Source: Hyphomicrobiales bacterium (GTDB lineage: Bacteria > Pseudomonadota > Alphaproteobacteria > Rhizobiales > Xanthobacteraceae). Taken from it: a stretch of DNA of 64,000 nt. The position numbers were made by a program, and so were the translations under genes. Shown here piece after piece: positions 54,530 through 63,975 of the stretch. The stretch's first letter is position 1; each line of letters opens with the position of its first letter. The notes under the pieces were generated by a model. That model saw nothing but the letters and a program-made list of their open reading frames with translations. It ran no database searches and was not told where the DNA came from. The stretch spans positions 251,617 to 315,616 of the forward strand of contig JAFKKH010000012.1 in assembly GCA_017305665.1 (NCBI GenBank). The letters are read 5' to 3'.

Positions 54530-55021
54530 TCAACCGACGTCGGGCAGGCGCTCGATCCCGGCGGTTGAGACGGCAGCAAGGGCGTCCGCAACCTTTCTTC
54601 CCCCGATGACGCGATAAGGTGCAATTTCCGCGAGCGGAACCAGCACGAAAGCGCGCTCGAACAGACGCGGATGCGGCAGCGTCAACTCGGGCTTGTCGAG
54701 TTTAACGTCGTCATAAGCGATGATGTCGAGGTCCAGCGTGCGTGGACCCCACCGCGTTTCCTTTGTCCGGTCGCGGCCGAATTTCTTCTCGATCTTGTGC
54801 AGTGTGAACAGGAGCGCATGCGGATCGAGAGCGGTTTCAATCTCGATGCACGCGTTGATGAAGCGATCCTGCTTCTCCTCGCCCCAGGGCGGCGTGACGT
54901 GGTCGGACGAGCGGGCGATCAGCGCCGCCTGGGTCATGCCGCAAATGTTGGCGACGGCCTTGCGGAAGGTTTCCCGGACATCGCCGACATTGCCGCCGAG
55001 TGCGATCAGAACGCTGGCCAT
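54530..55021 (-). CDS. folK: 2-amino-4-hydroxy-6-hydroxymethyldihydropteridine diphosphokinase
   Basis: 163 residues, transferring pyrophosphate from ATP to the pterin in folate synthesis. Signatures are ALGGNVGD at the N-terminus and RWGPRTLDLDIIAYDD. It is the third gene of the folP-folB-folK operon, starting 8 bases after folB. Confidence 0.96.
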   Translation of the reverse strand: MASVLIALGGNVGDVRETFRKAVANICGMTQAALIARSSDHVTPPWGEEKQDRFINACIEIETALDPHALLFTLHKIEKKFGRDRTKETRWGPRTLDLDIIAYDDVKLDKPELTLPHPRLFERAFVLVPLAEIAPYRVIGGRKVADALAAVSTAGIERLPDVG

Positions 55022-55028
55022 CGCCGAC

Positions 55029-55394
55029 CTATTTCCTGCTGCGAGTCAGGATGACGCCGACGTCGTCGAAGATCGCCGCGATCGGCGCATGCGGCTTGTG
55101 CACGGTCACCTTGACTGCGTCGATACGCGGAAAAGCGGCAAGTACCGCGTCGGCGACCGCGCCGGCTGCGCGTTCAAGCAGCTTGTAATTAGTATCCTTG
55201 AACGCGGCGGTGGCTGTCGCGACCACGTTGGAATACGACACGGTGTCGGAGAGGCGGTCGGTCTGCGAGGATTCCGACAGATCGGCCGACAAGTCGAGAT
55301 CGATCACGAAGCGCTGGCCGACTTCCGTCTCGTGCTCCATGACGCCATGGCGCGCATGGATGACAACGCCGCGGATAAAGATCGTATCGGTCAT
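55029..55394 (-). CDS. folB: Dihydroneopterin aldolase
   Basis: 121 residues, splitting dihydroneopterin to hydroxymethyl-dihydropterin and glycolaldehyde. The family features are the GVVIHARHGVMEHE-type N-terminus, QRFVIDLDL, a catalytic lysine near YKLLERAAGAV, and VTVHKPHAPI. It lies between folP (28-base gap) and folK. Confidence 0.95.
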   Translation of the reverse strand: MTDTIFIRGVVIHARHGVMEHETEVGQRFVIDLDLSADLSESSQTDRLSDTVSYSNVVATATAAFKDTNYKLLERAAGAVADAVLAAFPRIDAVKVTVHKPHAPIAAIFDDVGVILTRSRK

Positions 55395-55421
55395 CGTCTA
55401 TGATCCCCGCCTGTGCCCCGA

Positions 55422-56306
55422 CTATCGTTTGGCCTCGATGGCTTGCGCGACGCGCAACGCCTGCATGGTCTCGGCAACGTCATGCGTGCGAATGATACTG
55501 GCGCCTGCACGCGCCGCAATCAGGTGTGCAGCGATCGAGCCGCCAAGCCGTTCCTCCGGCTCCGATGGGACCACCGTGCTGATGAAGCGCTTGCGTGACG
55601 CGCCGACCAGAATCGGCAAACCGAAGGTCCGCAACTCGTCGAGCCGGGCCAGCGCTGTCATGCTCTGCTCCTGTGTCTTGCCGAAGCCGATGCCGGGATC
55701 AAGCACGATGTGCCCTGCGGGAATGCCGGCTTTCGCCGCGATCGCGAGCGACCTGTCGAAGAATGCGGCGATATCCTGCATGATGTCGATCCCGCCGTCG
55801 GCCTTGTCGCGATTATGCATGATGATGACCGGCACGCCATGCTCGGCAACCACGCCCGCCATGTCCGGATCGCGCTGCAGGCCCCAGACATCGTTGGCGA
55901 TGGCTGCGCCCGTTTCGAGCGCCCAACCAACGACGGATGATTTCATGCTGTCGATCGAGACGGGGATACCGAGCGCGATGGTGGGGGCGAGAACCGGCTT
56001 CAGTCGATCCAATTCCTCGTCGCGCGAGACCGGTAGCGAACCGTAGGGGCGGGTGGATTCCGCGCCGATGTCGATGATGTCGGCGCCTTCCGCGACCATA
56101 CGGCTCGCTTGCGCCAGCGCACGATCAGGAGTGATGAACTGTCCACCGTCCGAAAACGAGTCAGGGGTGATGTTCAGCACCCCCATGATCGCCGGAGAAG
56201 GCCTCGACAGCAGCGCCTGCAGCACCGGATGACATGCATCGTTTGCCGGAGGCCTGGATGTGGAACTCGCCGCGGTCATGCGGTCGCTTTGCGCGGTCCC
56301 AGGCAT
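55422..56306 (-). CDS. folP: Dihydropteroate synthase
   Basis: 294 residues, condensing the pterin diphosphate with p-aminobenzoate; the target of sulphonamides. Motifs are MGVLNITPDSFSDGG, GAESTRPYG, the PGIGFGKT loop and GASRKRFI. The ATG at 56279 is an alternative start; neither has a convincing ribosome-binding site. First gene of the folate operon. Confidence 0.96.
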   Translation of the reverse strand: MPGTAQSDRMTAASSTSRPPANDACHPVLQALLSRPSPAIMGVLNITPDSFSDGGQFITPDRALAQASRMVAEGADIIDIGAESTRPYGSLPVSRDEELDRLKPVLAPTIALGIPVSIDSMKSSVVGWALETGAAIANDVWGLQRDPDMAGVVAEHGVPVIIMHNRDKADGGIDIMQDIAAFFDRSLAIAAKAGIPAGHIVLDPGIGFGKTQEQSMTALARLDELRTFGLPILVGASRKRFISTVVPSEPEERLGGSIAAHLIAARAGASIIRTHDVAETMQALRVAQAIEAKR

Positions 56307-56364
56307 GGAGTCAAGGCGCGAAAAACGTCATGGAGAGGACGGCGGGCAGCCGCGTCGAACGGGT

Positions 56365-56781
56365 TCAGTAGGTGATCTTGAGCGGCAGCTTGCGCGCCTG
56401 CGCGATCAGTTCGCCGATCGACTTCTCGGAGGGCAGCGCGTTGACCAGCTTGCGCTTGGTATTCACGTCCTTCATCGCCTGGGCGAGGCGCGCCGGATTG
56501 CGGTGGGTCAGTTCGCGCACCGTGGTGACGCCGGCGGCACGGAGCAGCTTCGTCTTGCCATTCCCAAGGCCGGGAATGCGCATGTAGTCCGCGATGTTCG
56601 CCCACTCCAACAGTTGCTGTTCGCTGAAGCCGGTTTTGGCGGCGAGAGTTTTGCGGCCTTTCGAGGTATGAGCGGCTTCGAGGAAAGCCTCCGTGGTCCG
56701 AATGCCGACCGACCTCAACTTCTTGGCATCGACAGCGGTCAGACCTTCGAGCTTGGCGATTGGATATGTCATGCTACTCAA
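56365..56781 (-). CDS. DUF4332 helix-hairpin-helix protein
   Basis: 138 residues, starting at ATG 56781 or 56772. Two helix-hairpin-helix-like modules are visible: IAKLEGLTAVDAKKLRSVGI near the N-terminus and YMRIPGLGNGKTKLLRAAGV in the middle, the DUF4332 layout. It may bind DNA, but no role is known. The DUF2267-like gene lies 15 bases upstream on the same strand. Confidence 0.82.
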   Translation of the reverse strand: MSSMTYPIAKLEGLTAVDAKKLRSVGIRTTEAFLEAAHTSKGRKTLAAKTGFSEQQLLEWANIADYMRIPGLGNGKTKLLRAAGVTTVRELTHRNPARLAQAMKDVNTKRKLVNALPSEKSIGELIAQARKLPLKITY

Positions 56782-56796
56782 GGATGTGAAGGTGCT

Positions 56797-57162
56797 TTAT
56801 GCGAACTGACGAAGGCCCGGTGTCCCGGCGATGATCTCGCCCATCCGATCCGCCCCAACTCTGTCGCGGCCGAGCTTGAAAAATTCACGGGCGACGTTCT
56901 GAATCTCGCCCATGCCCAGCCCAAGCGCCATCAATCGGCTTCCGAGTGCCATCAGACCGCTGCCCATCAGTCTGCTGAGGCCACCACCGCTGGCGGATGC
57001 CGCGATCGCGCTTTCCGCGCCGGGAATCGCATCGATCAGAGACTGAACCTTGTCGGAGGGACCTTCCTTACGCAGAAAATCCAGCATCATGCCGACGGTT
57101 TTCCCCGCGACAGCCGGATCAATGCCGGTCTTCGCGGCAAGCTGTTCGATCAATTCGTCCAT
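56797..57162 (-). CDS. DUF2267-like small helical protein
   Basis: 121 residues from ATG 57162 (MDELIEQLAAKTGID); a GGCGGGG stretch precedes it. The N-terminal helical part resembles DUF2267/DUF2780 proteins, followed by a Gly/Leu-rich stretch (GGGLSRLMGSGLMALG) and a C-terminal GADRMGEIIAGTPGLRQF. The upstream extension of the frame is not conserved-looking. Function unknown; it is probably co-transcribed with the DUF4332 gene. Confidence 0.75.
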   Translation of the reverse strand: MDELIEQLAAKTGIDPAVAGKTVGMMLDFLRKEGPSDKVQSLIDAIPGAESAIAASASGGGLSRLMGSGLMALGSRLMALGLGMGEIQNVAREFFKLGRDRVGADRMGEIIAGTPGLRQFA

Positions 57163-57479
57163 GATGCCCCGCCTGTTCCGGTTGCTCGCCGGATCCTTGT
57201 TTATGATTTTATCTTGATGCCCCATGACACGAAATACAAGCGGCGACTGCAAAACAGATCGCTTTGGACGGTCAATCGCGCCGCAAGTGTTGCCGCAATG
57301 CAAGACCGAACGCTTGATTCACTCTCGAAACGCCGCCGTTAGATTGGAATGCATCTATGAAGGCATCGACATCAGTTTCAGCGTGCCGATTTTCGATTGC
57401 TACACAATGGCACGTTGGGTTCAATCGGTGCAGAACATGACGTATGATAATCACGGCGAGACCACCGAGAGGCGATGAA
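57163..57479. other. Divergent intergenic region
   Basis: 317 bases between the DUF2267-like and HerA-like genes. It should hold both promoters. An 84-codon frame at 57224-57478 has no ribosome-binding site or family likeness and I do not call it. I see no repeats or strong hairpins. Confidence 0.5.
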
Positions 57480-59081
57480 ATGGCGACGACCGCGGCCCAA
57501 ATTGGCGATACCGATCAAAGCATATTCATCGGGAAAGGCGAACAACCTGCATGGCTGACATTAGGACTCGCCAATCGTCACGGTCTGGTGACCGGTGCCA
57601 CGGGAACCGGAAAAACCGTGTCGCTGCAGGTGATGGCGGAAGGTTTCGCGCGCGCTGGCGTGCCTGTGTTCGCCGCAGATATCAAGGGCGACCTCTCGGG
57701 TATTTCGCAGGTTGGCGAGGCCAAGGACTTCATTCTGAAGCGGGCCAAGGACATCGGCCTGACATTCCAGCCGGATCAATTCTCGACGGTGTTCTGGGAC
57801 GTTTTCGGCGAGCAGGGGCATCCCGTACGCGCGACGGTCACGGAAATGGGACCGCTGTTGTTGGCGCGCATGCTCGATCTGAATGACGTTCAGGAAGGCG
57901 TGCTCAATGTGGCGTTTCGTGTTGCGGACGAAAATGGGCTTGCGCTGCTCGATATGAAGGATTTGCGCGCCATTCTCGACGCTATCGCTCCGGCCGACAA
58001 GAAGGATGAGATTTCCGATGAACTGATGAAGGTGAAGCAGGCCGCGCAGAAATTCGGCAATGTCACCAAGGCGACAGTCGGGACCATCCAGCGTCAGCTT
58101 CTGGTGCTGGAAAACCAGGGTGGTGAGAAATTCTTCGGCGAACCGGCGCTCGACCTGAAGGATTTCATGCGTACCGATCGCGATGGTCGCGGCATGGTCA
58201 ATATTCTCGTTGCCGACAAGCTGATGCAGAGCCCGCGTCTCTATGCCACGTTCCTGCTCTGGATGCTGTCGGAATTGTTCGAGCAATTGCCTGAAGTGGG
58301 CGATCCGCCGAAGCCGAAGCTGGTGTTCTTTTTCGACGAGGCCCACCTCCTGTTCAACGATGCGCCCAAGGCGCTGATGGACAAGATCGAGCAGGTGGTG
58401 CGTCTGATCCGTTCCAAGGGCGTCGGCGTCTATTTCGTGACGCAGAATCCAATCGACGTTCCCGACAAGGTGCTGTCCCAACTCGGCAACCGGGTGCAGC
58501 ACGCGTTGCGCGCGTTCACCCCGCGCGACCAGAAGGCCGTCGCGGCCGCTGCCCAGACTTTTCGACCGAACCCGAAGCTGAATACCGCGCAGGTCATCAC
58601 CGAACTCGGCAAGGGCGAAGCGCTGGTGTCGTTTCTGGAGGGCAACGGCACACCGGCCATGGTCGAACGCGTTCTGATACGGCCGCCAGCGGCGCGGATC
58701 GGGCCGATCACGGCGGAAGAGCGCAAGGCGCTCATGGACGCCAGCCCCGTGAAAGGAAAGTATGACACCGCGATCGACGCCGAATCCGCGTACGAACTGC
58801 TTCAGAAGCGTGTCGCCGGAACGGCGTCCGCCGAAGGATCGGAAGGTGGCGGAATTCTTGGCCAGATCGGATCGATTGTTGGCACGGTTTTTGGAACCAA
58901 TACATCGCGCGGCCGGATGTCGACCGGGCAGGTCATTGCGCGCAGCGTGACGCGCTCGGTTACCAACAAGGTCGTCGGAGGCATCGTCGCTGATCTCGGC
59001 AAGTCGGTCGGCGGCTCGCTCGGCGGTTCGGTCGGTCGCGCGCTGGTGCGCGGTGCGCTGGGAGGGTTGTTGCGGCGATAG
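57480..59081 (+). CDS. HerA-like ATPase (DUF853)
   Basis: 533 residues from ATG 57480 (ribosome-binding site GAGAGGCG). P-loop ATPase of the HerA/FtsK superfamily: Walker [11 protein letters not shown], Walker [14 protein letters not shown], then the arginine-containing region around [14 protein letters not shown]. The C-terminal tail is Gly/Ser-rich. DUF853 proteins are common and poorly characterised. No NurA-like nuclease is adjacent. Confidence 0.92.
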   Translation: MATTAAQIGDTDQSIFIGKGEQPAWLTLGLANRHGLVTGATGTGKTVSLQVMAEGFARAGVPVFAADIKGDLSGISQVGEAKDFILKRAKDIGLTFQPDQFSTVFWDVFGEQGHPVRATVTEMGPLLLARMLDLNDVQEGVLNVAFRVADENGLALLDMKDLRAILDAIAPADKKDEISDELMKVKQAAQKFGNVTKATVGTIQRQLLVLENQGGEKFFGEPALDLKDFMRTDRDGRGMVNILVADKLMQSPRLYATFLLWMLSELFEQLPEVGDPPKPKLVFFFDEAHLLFNDAPKALMDKIEQVVRLIRSKGVGVYFVTQNPIDVPDKVLSQLGNRVQHALRAFTPRDQKAVAAAAQTFRPNPKLNTAQVITELGKGEALVSFLEGNGTPAMVERVLIRPPAARIGPITAEERKALMDASPVKGKYDTAIDAESAYELLQKRVAGTASAEGSEGGGILGQIGSIVGTVFGTNTSRGRMSTGQVIARSVTRSVTNKVVGGIVADLGKSVGGSLGGSVGRALVRGALGGLLRR

Positions 59082-59208
59082 TGCGTGGGGCGGCAATGCA
59101 TGTCCTCCCAGTTGTTCTGCCGGACGAGTGACGGTTTTCAGCCGCTGCCGTTTCTGATAACGCAGAGCGTGCAGGCGATGCTGCCGCGTCGACAACGGAA
59201 AAATCCTC

Positions 59209-60498
59209 GTGCTGAGATGGCCGTCTTTCCGGCGCCCGCTGGACGTTCTCTTTCTGGTGGCCTGTGTTCTGCTGAGTGCCGATGTTCTGGTTCCGGAAAT
59301 CTGGGGGCACGGCAAGACCAAGGATTATTCGTTGTGGTACTGGGCGGGGCAGCAAGTCCTGCACGGCGGACATTTGTACCCGAACGGGCCGAACGCCAAT
59401 TTTGACTTCCTTTATCCGCCACTGTCCGCGATCCTGCTCGCCATACCCGGCTACTTCGGGAAAATTCCGCTGTATGTCGGCTTGTGTCTGCTCAATGCCT
59501 CTGCGTGGTGGATGACTGGACAACTGTCTAACGCCATGACCGGATCGGGAAGGGAGCCCGGTCCCTGGCTCGCGGCGTTGCCGGGCATTGTGACGATTAC
59601 CTTCGTCTTCGACATGTTCGACCTTGGGCAGCCGAACCTCGTTCTTCTCGCCATGATGTTACTCGGCTTTTGGTGGCTTTGGCAGGGGCGCGGCTGGATC
59701 GCGGGAAGCATGTTCGCGCTCGCCACCGCCATCAAGGTGTTTCCGGTCGCCGTGCTGCCTTACTTGCTATGGCGCCGCCAATGGGCGAGCGCGGCGAGCA
59801 TGGTCGCGTTTCTGGGCATCTTCCTGTTTCTGGTGCCGGCTCCGATCCGTGGCTTCGATCGCAATGTCGCCGAACTGACCACATGGTATCGCGGCATGGT
59901 GAGTTCGAACTCGGAGCAGGGGTTTGGGCAACGTGACGCGCAGAACTGGTCGTGGGTCAACCAGTCGATCATCGCCGTCACACATCGGCTAGTACGGCCG
60001 ATCAACTACAACCAGATCGATCCTGCGAAGCCGCCGCAATACATGAATATCGCCGATCTCGACTACAGGACCGCAAACGGGATTGTGCTGGCCGTCTTTG
60101 CTGCGATCGGACTAGGCTTCATCGCGATCCTCCCGGCACGCGCGAAGATGACACCGCGATCGACCGCGGAGGAGGTCGGGATTCTCCTCTGCCTGATGAC
60201 GATCGCGTCGCCGCTGGCGCGGCAGTATTATTTCATATGGCTGTTCTTTCCGATTACGGTGCTGTTCCATCGCGCTGCCTTCGATCTGCGACCACAGGCG
60301 CAAGCTGTCACACGGTGGGCGCTCGGCATATCCTTTGCGCTGATGATTTTCTCGTTGCCGGTGTTTCCAAAAATCCTTCAAGCCGCTGGTAACAATCTTG
60401 TGGCGACCTTTGTTTTGATTGCCGCGCTGGCGTGGCACATCCATCATCCGCCGTCGGCGAGCGATCCTGCTTCGGCTGCCTCGCCGGGAAAAGTCTGA
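59209..60498 (+). CDS. GT87-family membrane glycosyltransferase
   Basis: 429 residues, GTG start at 59209, about ten membrane helices. The acidic loop after helix 1 (TKDYSLWYWAGQQVLHGGHLYP) is typical of GT-C polyprenyl-phosphate-sugar mannosyltransferases of the DUF2029/GT87 family. It probably adds sugars to a lipid or envelope glycan on the periplasmic side. The dipeptidase gene follows after 34 bases. Confidence 0.85.
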   Translation: MLRWPSFRRPLDVLFLVACVLLSADVLVPEIWGHGKTKDYSLWYWAGQQVLHGGHLYPNGPNANFDFLYPPLSAILLAIPGYFGKIPLYVGLCLLNASAWWMTGQLSNAMTGSGREPGPWLAALPGIVTITFVFDMFDLGQPNLVLLAMMLLGFWWLWQGRGWIAGSMFALATAIKVFPVAVLPYLLWRRQWASAASMVAFLGIFLFLVPAPIRGFDRNVAELTTWYRGMVSSNSEQGFGQRDAQNWSWVNQSIIAVTHRLVRPINYNQIDPAKPPQYMNIADLDYRTANGIVLAVFAAIGLGFIAILPARAKMTPRSTAEEVGILLCLMTIASPLARQYYFIWLFFPITVLFHRAAFDLRPQAQAVTRWALGISFALMIFSLPVFPKILQAAGNNLVATFVLIAALAWHIHHPPSASDPASAASPGKV

Positions 60499-60532
60499 AA
60501 ACCGTTCGCGTCGCAAAATCGGGAAAAGCCAA

Positions 60533-61939
60533 ATGTCCAGCACATCGCAACTGCAGTCGGTTCTCGATCACATCGATGCGGATTTCGACAACAGCCTGGA
60601 GCGACTGTTCACGCTGTTGCGTATCAAATCGATTTCAGCCGATCCTGCTTTTGCGGGCGATTGCAAGGCGGCGGCAGATCATCTGGCCGATGATATCGCG
60701 ACACTGAAGTTCAAGACCGAGGTTCGTCCGACAGCCGGCCATCCCGCTGTGGTCGCGACAAGCAACGGCAACAGCGGATCGCGCCCGCATGTCCTGTTTT
60801 ACGGCCACTACGACGTGCAGCCGGTCGATCCGCTCAACCTCTGGAATCGCCCGCCGTTCGAGCCGGTCGTGACGACCCATGCCGACGGACGCAAGATCAT
60901 CGTTGCCCGTGGCGCCGAGGACGACAAGGGCCAGTTGATGACGTTCGTCGAAGCCTGCCGTGCCTGGATGTCGGTCACCGGTTCGCTGCCGCTGGATGTG
61001 ACGATCCTGATCGAAGGCGAGGAAGAAATCGGCTCGAAAAATTTCGTGCCGTTCCTCGAGAAGAACAAGAAGGACTTTGCCGCTGACTTTGCGCTGGTGT
61101 GCGATACCGGCATGTGGGACCCGGACACGCCGGCCATCACCACCTCGCTGCGCGGACTGGTCTACGAGGAAGTCGTCATCAAGGCCGCGAATCGCGATCT
61201 GCACTCCGGCGTTTTCGGTGGTGGGGCGCGTAACCCGATCCGGGTGTTGACCCGAATTCTCGGCAGCCTTCAGGACGATGACGGCCACATCACGATTCCC
61301 GGATTCTATGATGGCGTAAAGGATCTGCCGCCGGATATCCTGGCGCAATGGAAGAGCCTCAACCTGACGCCCGAGTCGTTTCTCAAGCCGATCGGATTGT
61401 CGATTCCGGCCGGTGAAAAGGATCGCCTGCTGATCGAGCAGGTGTCGTCGCGGCCGACCTGTGACATCAACGGTATCGTCGGCGGCTATACTGGCGAGGG
61501 CTCCAAGACGGTGATTCCAGCGCAGGCGTCGGCGAAGGTCTCGTTTCGTCTCGTCGAGGGGCAGAAGCCGGACAAAATCCGCGCGGCTTTCCGTGCCTTC
61601 GTCAAGGAGCGCGTGCCGAAAGACTGCTCCGTCGAATTCCTCGATCACTCCGTCGCGCCTGCGATCGCGCTCGACTGGACCATGAAGCCATTGGCCGCCG
61701 CGAAGCAGGCCCTGACCGACGAGTGGAACAAGGAAGCGCTGCTGATCGGCTCCGGTGCATCGATTCCGATCGTCGCCGATTTCAAGAACACGCTGGGTCT
61801 GGACACCGTGCTGGTCGGCTTCGGCCTCGATGACGACAACATCCATTCGCCGAACGAGAAGTACGACCTGAAGAGCTTTCACAAAGGTATCCGGTCGTGG
61901 GCACGCATTCTCGCGGCGCTGGCCGCGATGCCGCGTTGA
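60533..61939 (+). CDS. M20 family dipeptidase
   Basis: 468 residues from ATG 60533. M20 (carnosinase-like) zinc motifs are FYGHYDVQPVD, RGAEDDKGQL and LIEGEEEIGSKN, with the dimerisation domain in the middle (LHSGVFGGGARNP) and the C-terminal ligand in DDNIHSPNEKY. It hydrolyses dipeptides or related amides. The upstream part of the frame overlaps the GT87 gene and is not used. Confidence 0.93.
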   Translation: MSSTSQLQSVLDHIDADFDNSLERLFTLLRIKSISADPAFAGDCKAAADHLADDIATLKFKTEVRPTAGHPAVVATSNGNSGSRPHVLFYGHYDVQPVDPLNLWNRPPFEPVVTTHADGRKIIVARGAEDDKGQLMTFVEACRAWMSVTGSLPLDVTILIEGEEEIGSKNFVPFLEKNKKDFAADFALVCDTGMWDPDTPAITTSLRGLVYEEVVIKAANRDLHSGVFGGGARNPIRVLTRILGSLQDDDGHITIPGFYDGVKDLPPDILAQWKSLNLTPESFLKPIGLSIPAGEKDRLLIEQVSSRPTCDINGIVGGYTGEGSKTVIPAQASAKVSFRLVEGQKPDKIRAAFRAFVKERVPKDCSVEFLDHSVAPAIALDWTMKPLAAAKQALTDEWNKEALLIGSGASIPIVADFKNTLGLDTVLVGFGLDDDNIHSPNEKYDLKSFHKGIRSWARILAALAAMPR

Positions 61940-61963
61940 AGCGGCCAACGTTCGTCGACGTAA

Positions 61964-61991
61964 AAACGCCGCCCGGAATTGGGCGGCGTTT
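61964..61991. terminator. Bidirectional terminator
   Basis: Perfect 11-bp stem AAACGCCGCCC (61964-61974) / GGGCGGCGTTT (61981-61991), loop GGAATT, with A-rich and T-rich flanks. It lies between the convergent dipeptidase and aldolase genes. Confidence 0.85.
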
Positions 61992-62035
61992 GAATTCGAC
62001 GTGTAGAGGGTGATGGCGCGAGTCTACACCAATTC

Positions 62036-62815
62036 TCAGGTCTTGTAACTGGCGTCGAGCCGGTCGAGCTTGCGCAGCAGCGGCGGCCAGACCAGCATGG
62101 TCGAACGCAGTTCGGCGCGATCCGGATTGCTCACCACAGCCGTGTTCTTGTCGATGACGGCCTGTTCCACTGGATAGGCCGTCGGTCCCAGCATACGCGT
62201 CCGCACCTGCATGGTGCAGGCACGCTCAAGATGGAACATGCGTTCAAAAGCGGATGCGACGGAACGGCCGACCGTCAGCGTGCCGTGATTGCGCAGCAGC
62301 ATGAAATTCTTGTTGCCGAGGTCTTTCTGCAGGCGCGGCCGCTCGTCGTGATCGAGCGCAATGCCTTCATAGTCGTGATAGGCGAGGTCGTGCGTTACCA
62401 GCTGCGCGGTCTGGTTCAATGGCAACAGGCCGTCCATGCAGCTCGCGACCGCCGTTCCGTCCGGCGTATGCAGATGAAGCACGCAGCCGGCGTCCTCACG
62501 TACCTCGTGGATGGCGGAATGAATTGTGAAGCCGGCGGGGTTGATGCTGTATTCGCTTTTGGTCAACTGGTTGCCGTCGAGATCGACCTTCACGAGGCTG
62601 GATGCCGTGATCTCGTCGAACATCAGACCATAGGGATTGATCAGGAAGTGATGCTCGGGGCCTGGAACCCGCGCCGAGATGTGGGTATCGACCAGATCGT
62701 CCCAGCCGTAATGCGCGACCAGACGATAAGCCGCGGCGAGATTGACACGCTGGGACCATTCGGCCTCGGTCATCTCCGACGGCACTTCCTTGAGGCGGGC
62801 TTCCGCTGGCGACAT
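62036..62815 (-). CDS. Class II aldolase/adducin family protein
   Basis: 259 residues. The family pattern is present: DTHISARVPG, NPYGLMFDEITASSLVKVD, the zinc histidines in VLHLHTPDG and LLRNHGTLTVG. Members cleave sugar phosphates (fuculose- or ribulose-phosphate aldolase types) or decarboxylate; the substrate is unknown. Confidence 0.92.
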   Translation of the reverse strand: MSPAEARLKEVPSEMTEAEWSQRVNLAAAYRLVAHYGWDDLVDTHISARVPGPEHHFLINPYGLMFDEITASSLVKVDLDGNQLTKSEYSINPAGFTIHSAIHEVREDAGCVLHLHTPDGTAVASCMDGLLPLNQTAQLVTHDLAYHDYEGIALDHDERPRLQKDLGNKNFMLLRNHGTLTVGRSVASAFERMFHLERACTMQVRTRMLGPTAYPVEQAVIDKNTAVVSNPDRAELRSTMLVWPPLLRKLDRLDASYKT

Positions 62816-63087
62816 GCTGATATCTCCCGTGAGGTGTTGTTGATTGTCGAAGCGAATCTAACCCCGGCCTGATGCCCCAGCAAGTTATGGTCCCGGCTTG
62901 GCAGTTATGTCTTATCCTGGCGGCCAGCGGTCTGCAGGACCGAACCATTTCTTGCGTTTGTCGTTGATCCCATTGCCGTTCGGCCGGTAACCACGACCCA
63001 AATGCCGACTGGCGAGGCCGGGATTATGACGCTATCGTGGCGTCGGGGTCATAACGCGTTGCACGGTACGGGGGGTGGAGTTTACGA

Positions 63088-63975
63088 ATGAGTGCGCTTT
63101 TGGTGACCGGGATCGGTGTGTTCGTGGCCGGTCTGGTGGCAGCCGCCTTCGGAATCCCCGTCAAGGAATTCAGCTTCGGCAATACCCTGATTATGTCAGG
63201 CGCAGTCATCTCCTGCACGGGTCTGATCATGATCAGCCTGTCACTGGTGATTCGCGAATTGCGAGTGATCGCGCGGAGGCTTCGTTCCGAGGCGGCGGCC
63301 GACGATTACAATCATGACCAGTTGTCGCCGATAGCGCCGGTCCCGGAATCCACCAGCGATATTGCCGCGAGCCGTCCCGGTCTGCCGAGCGTGGATCAAA
63401 CGGCGTCGAGTGCGGTCGCCAATCCGCCAGTCGGATCGTCCATCCCGTCACCACCGCCCTGGCAATCGGAAATGACCAGCCGCGATCGAGGCGCTTCCCG
63501 GGCTGACCTCGGCCGGGACGCCGCCGCGCCAGAGCCTCCGCCGACTTCGGTCGCGCCGCCGCCGAAGCAACGCCGCAATCTGCTGTTCTCGTCCTCCTTG
63601 CGAAAGGATCGCGAGCGCGCGGCAGCACGACTGTCCGATCCGGCGGCGGACAGCCCGTCGTCGACGTCTCCACCGGCAGGCCCTGATCCGGACATGTCAC
63701 CGCCGCCGTCATTTGATGATGCCTGGCCGCGACCCGAGCGATCGCGCACGGAGCAGGGTCGCGCGGTTTCGTCGCCGGCAATGTCCAGATTTGATCGAGC
63801 CTCCGAGGCCCGTGGTCAGACTGCTCCCGCGGTCACCGTGCTGAAGTCCGGCGTTGTCGACGGGATGGCTTACTCGCTTTATTCCGACGGCTCGATCGAA
63901 GCGCAAATGCCCGAGGGCATGATGCGCTTTGCCTCGATCGACGAATTGCGCACGCACCTCGATCAGCGGCATTGA
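63088..63975 (+). CDS. Membrane-anchored protein with long disordered region
   Basis: 295 residues. Two N-terminal membrane helices (about 3-24 and 33-55), a basic juxtamembrane segment (IRELRVIARRLRSE), about 180 residues of Pro/Ser/Asp-rich disorder, and a compact conserved-looking C-terminal module of about 45 residues (VLKSGVVDGMAYSLYSDGSI ... IDELRTHLDQ). No named family is recognised. It may be a scaffold or envelope protein. Confidence 0.75.
   Translation: MSALLVTGIGVFVAGLVAAAFGIPVKEFSFGNTLIMSGAVISCTGLIMISLSLVIRELRVIARRLRSEAAADDYNHDQLSPIAPVPESTSDIAASRPGLPSVDQTASSAVANPPVGSSIPSPPPWQSEMTSRDRGASRADLGRDAAAPEPPPTSVAPPPKQRRNLLFSSSLRKDRERAAARLSDPAADSPSSTSPPAGPDPDMSPPPSFDDAWPRPERSRTEQGRAVSSPAMSRFDRASEARGQTAPAVTVLKSGVVDGMAYSLYSDGSIEAQMPEGMMRFASIDELRTHLDQRH

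Noticed and set aside
57224-57478. 84-codon frame before the HerA-like gene
   Set aside because: No ribosome-binding site, no family, and it occupies the divergent promoter region.
59081-59405. Small plus-strand frame at 59085-59405 between herA-like and GT87 genes
   Set aside because: It overlaps the GT87 start region, has no ribosome-binding site and no recognisable protein features.
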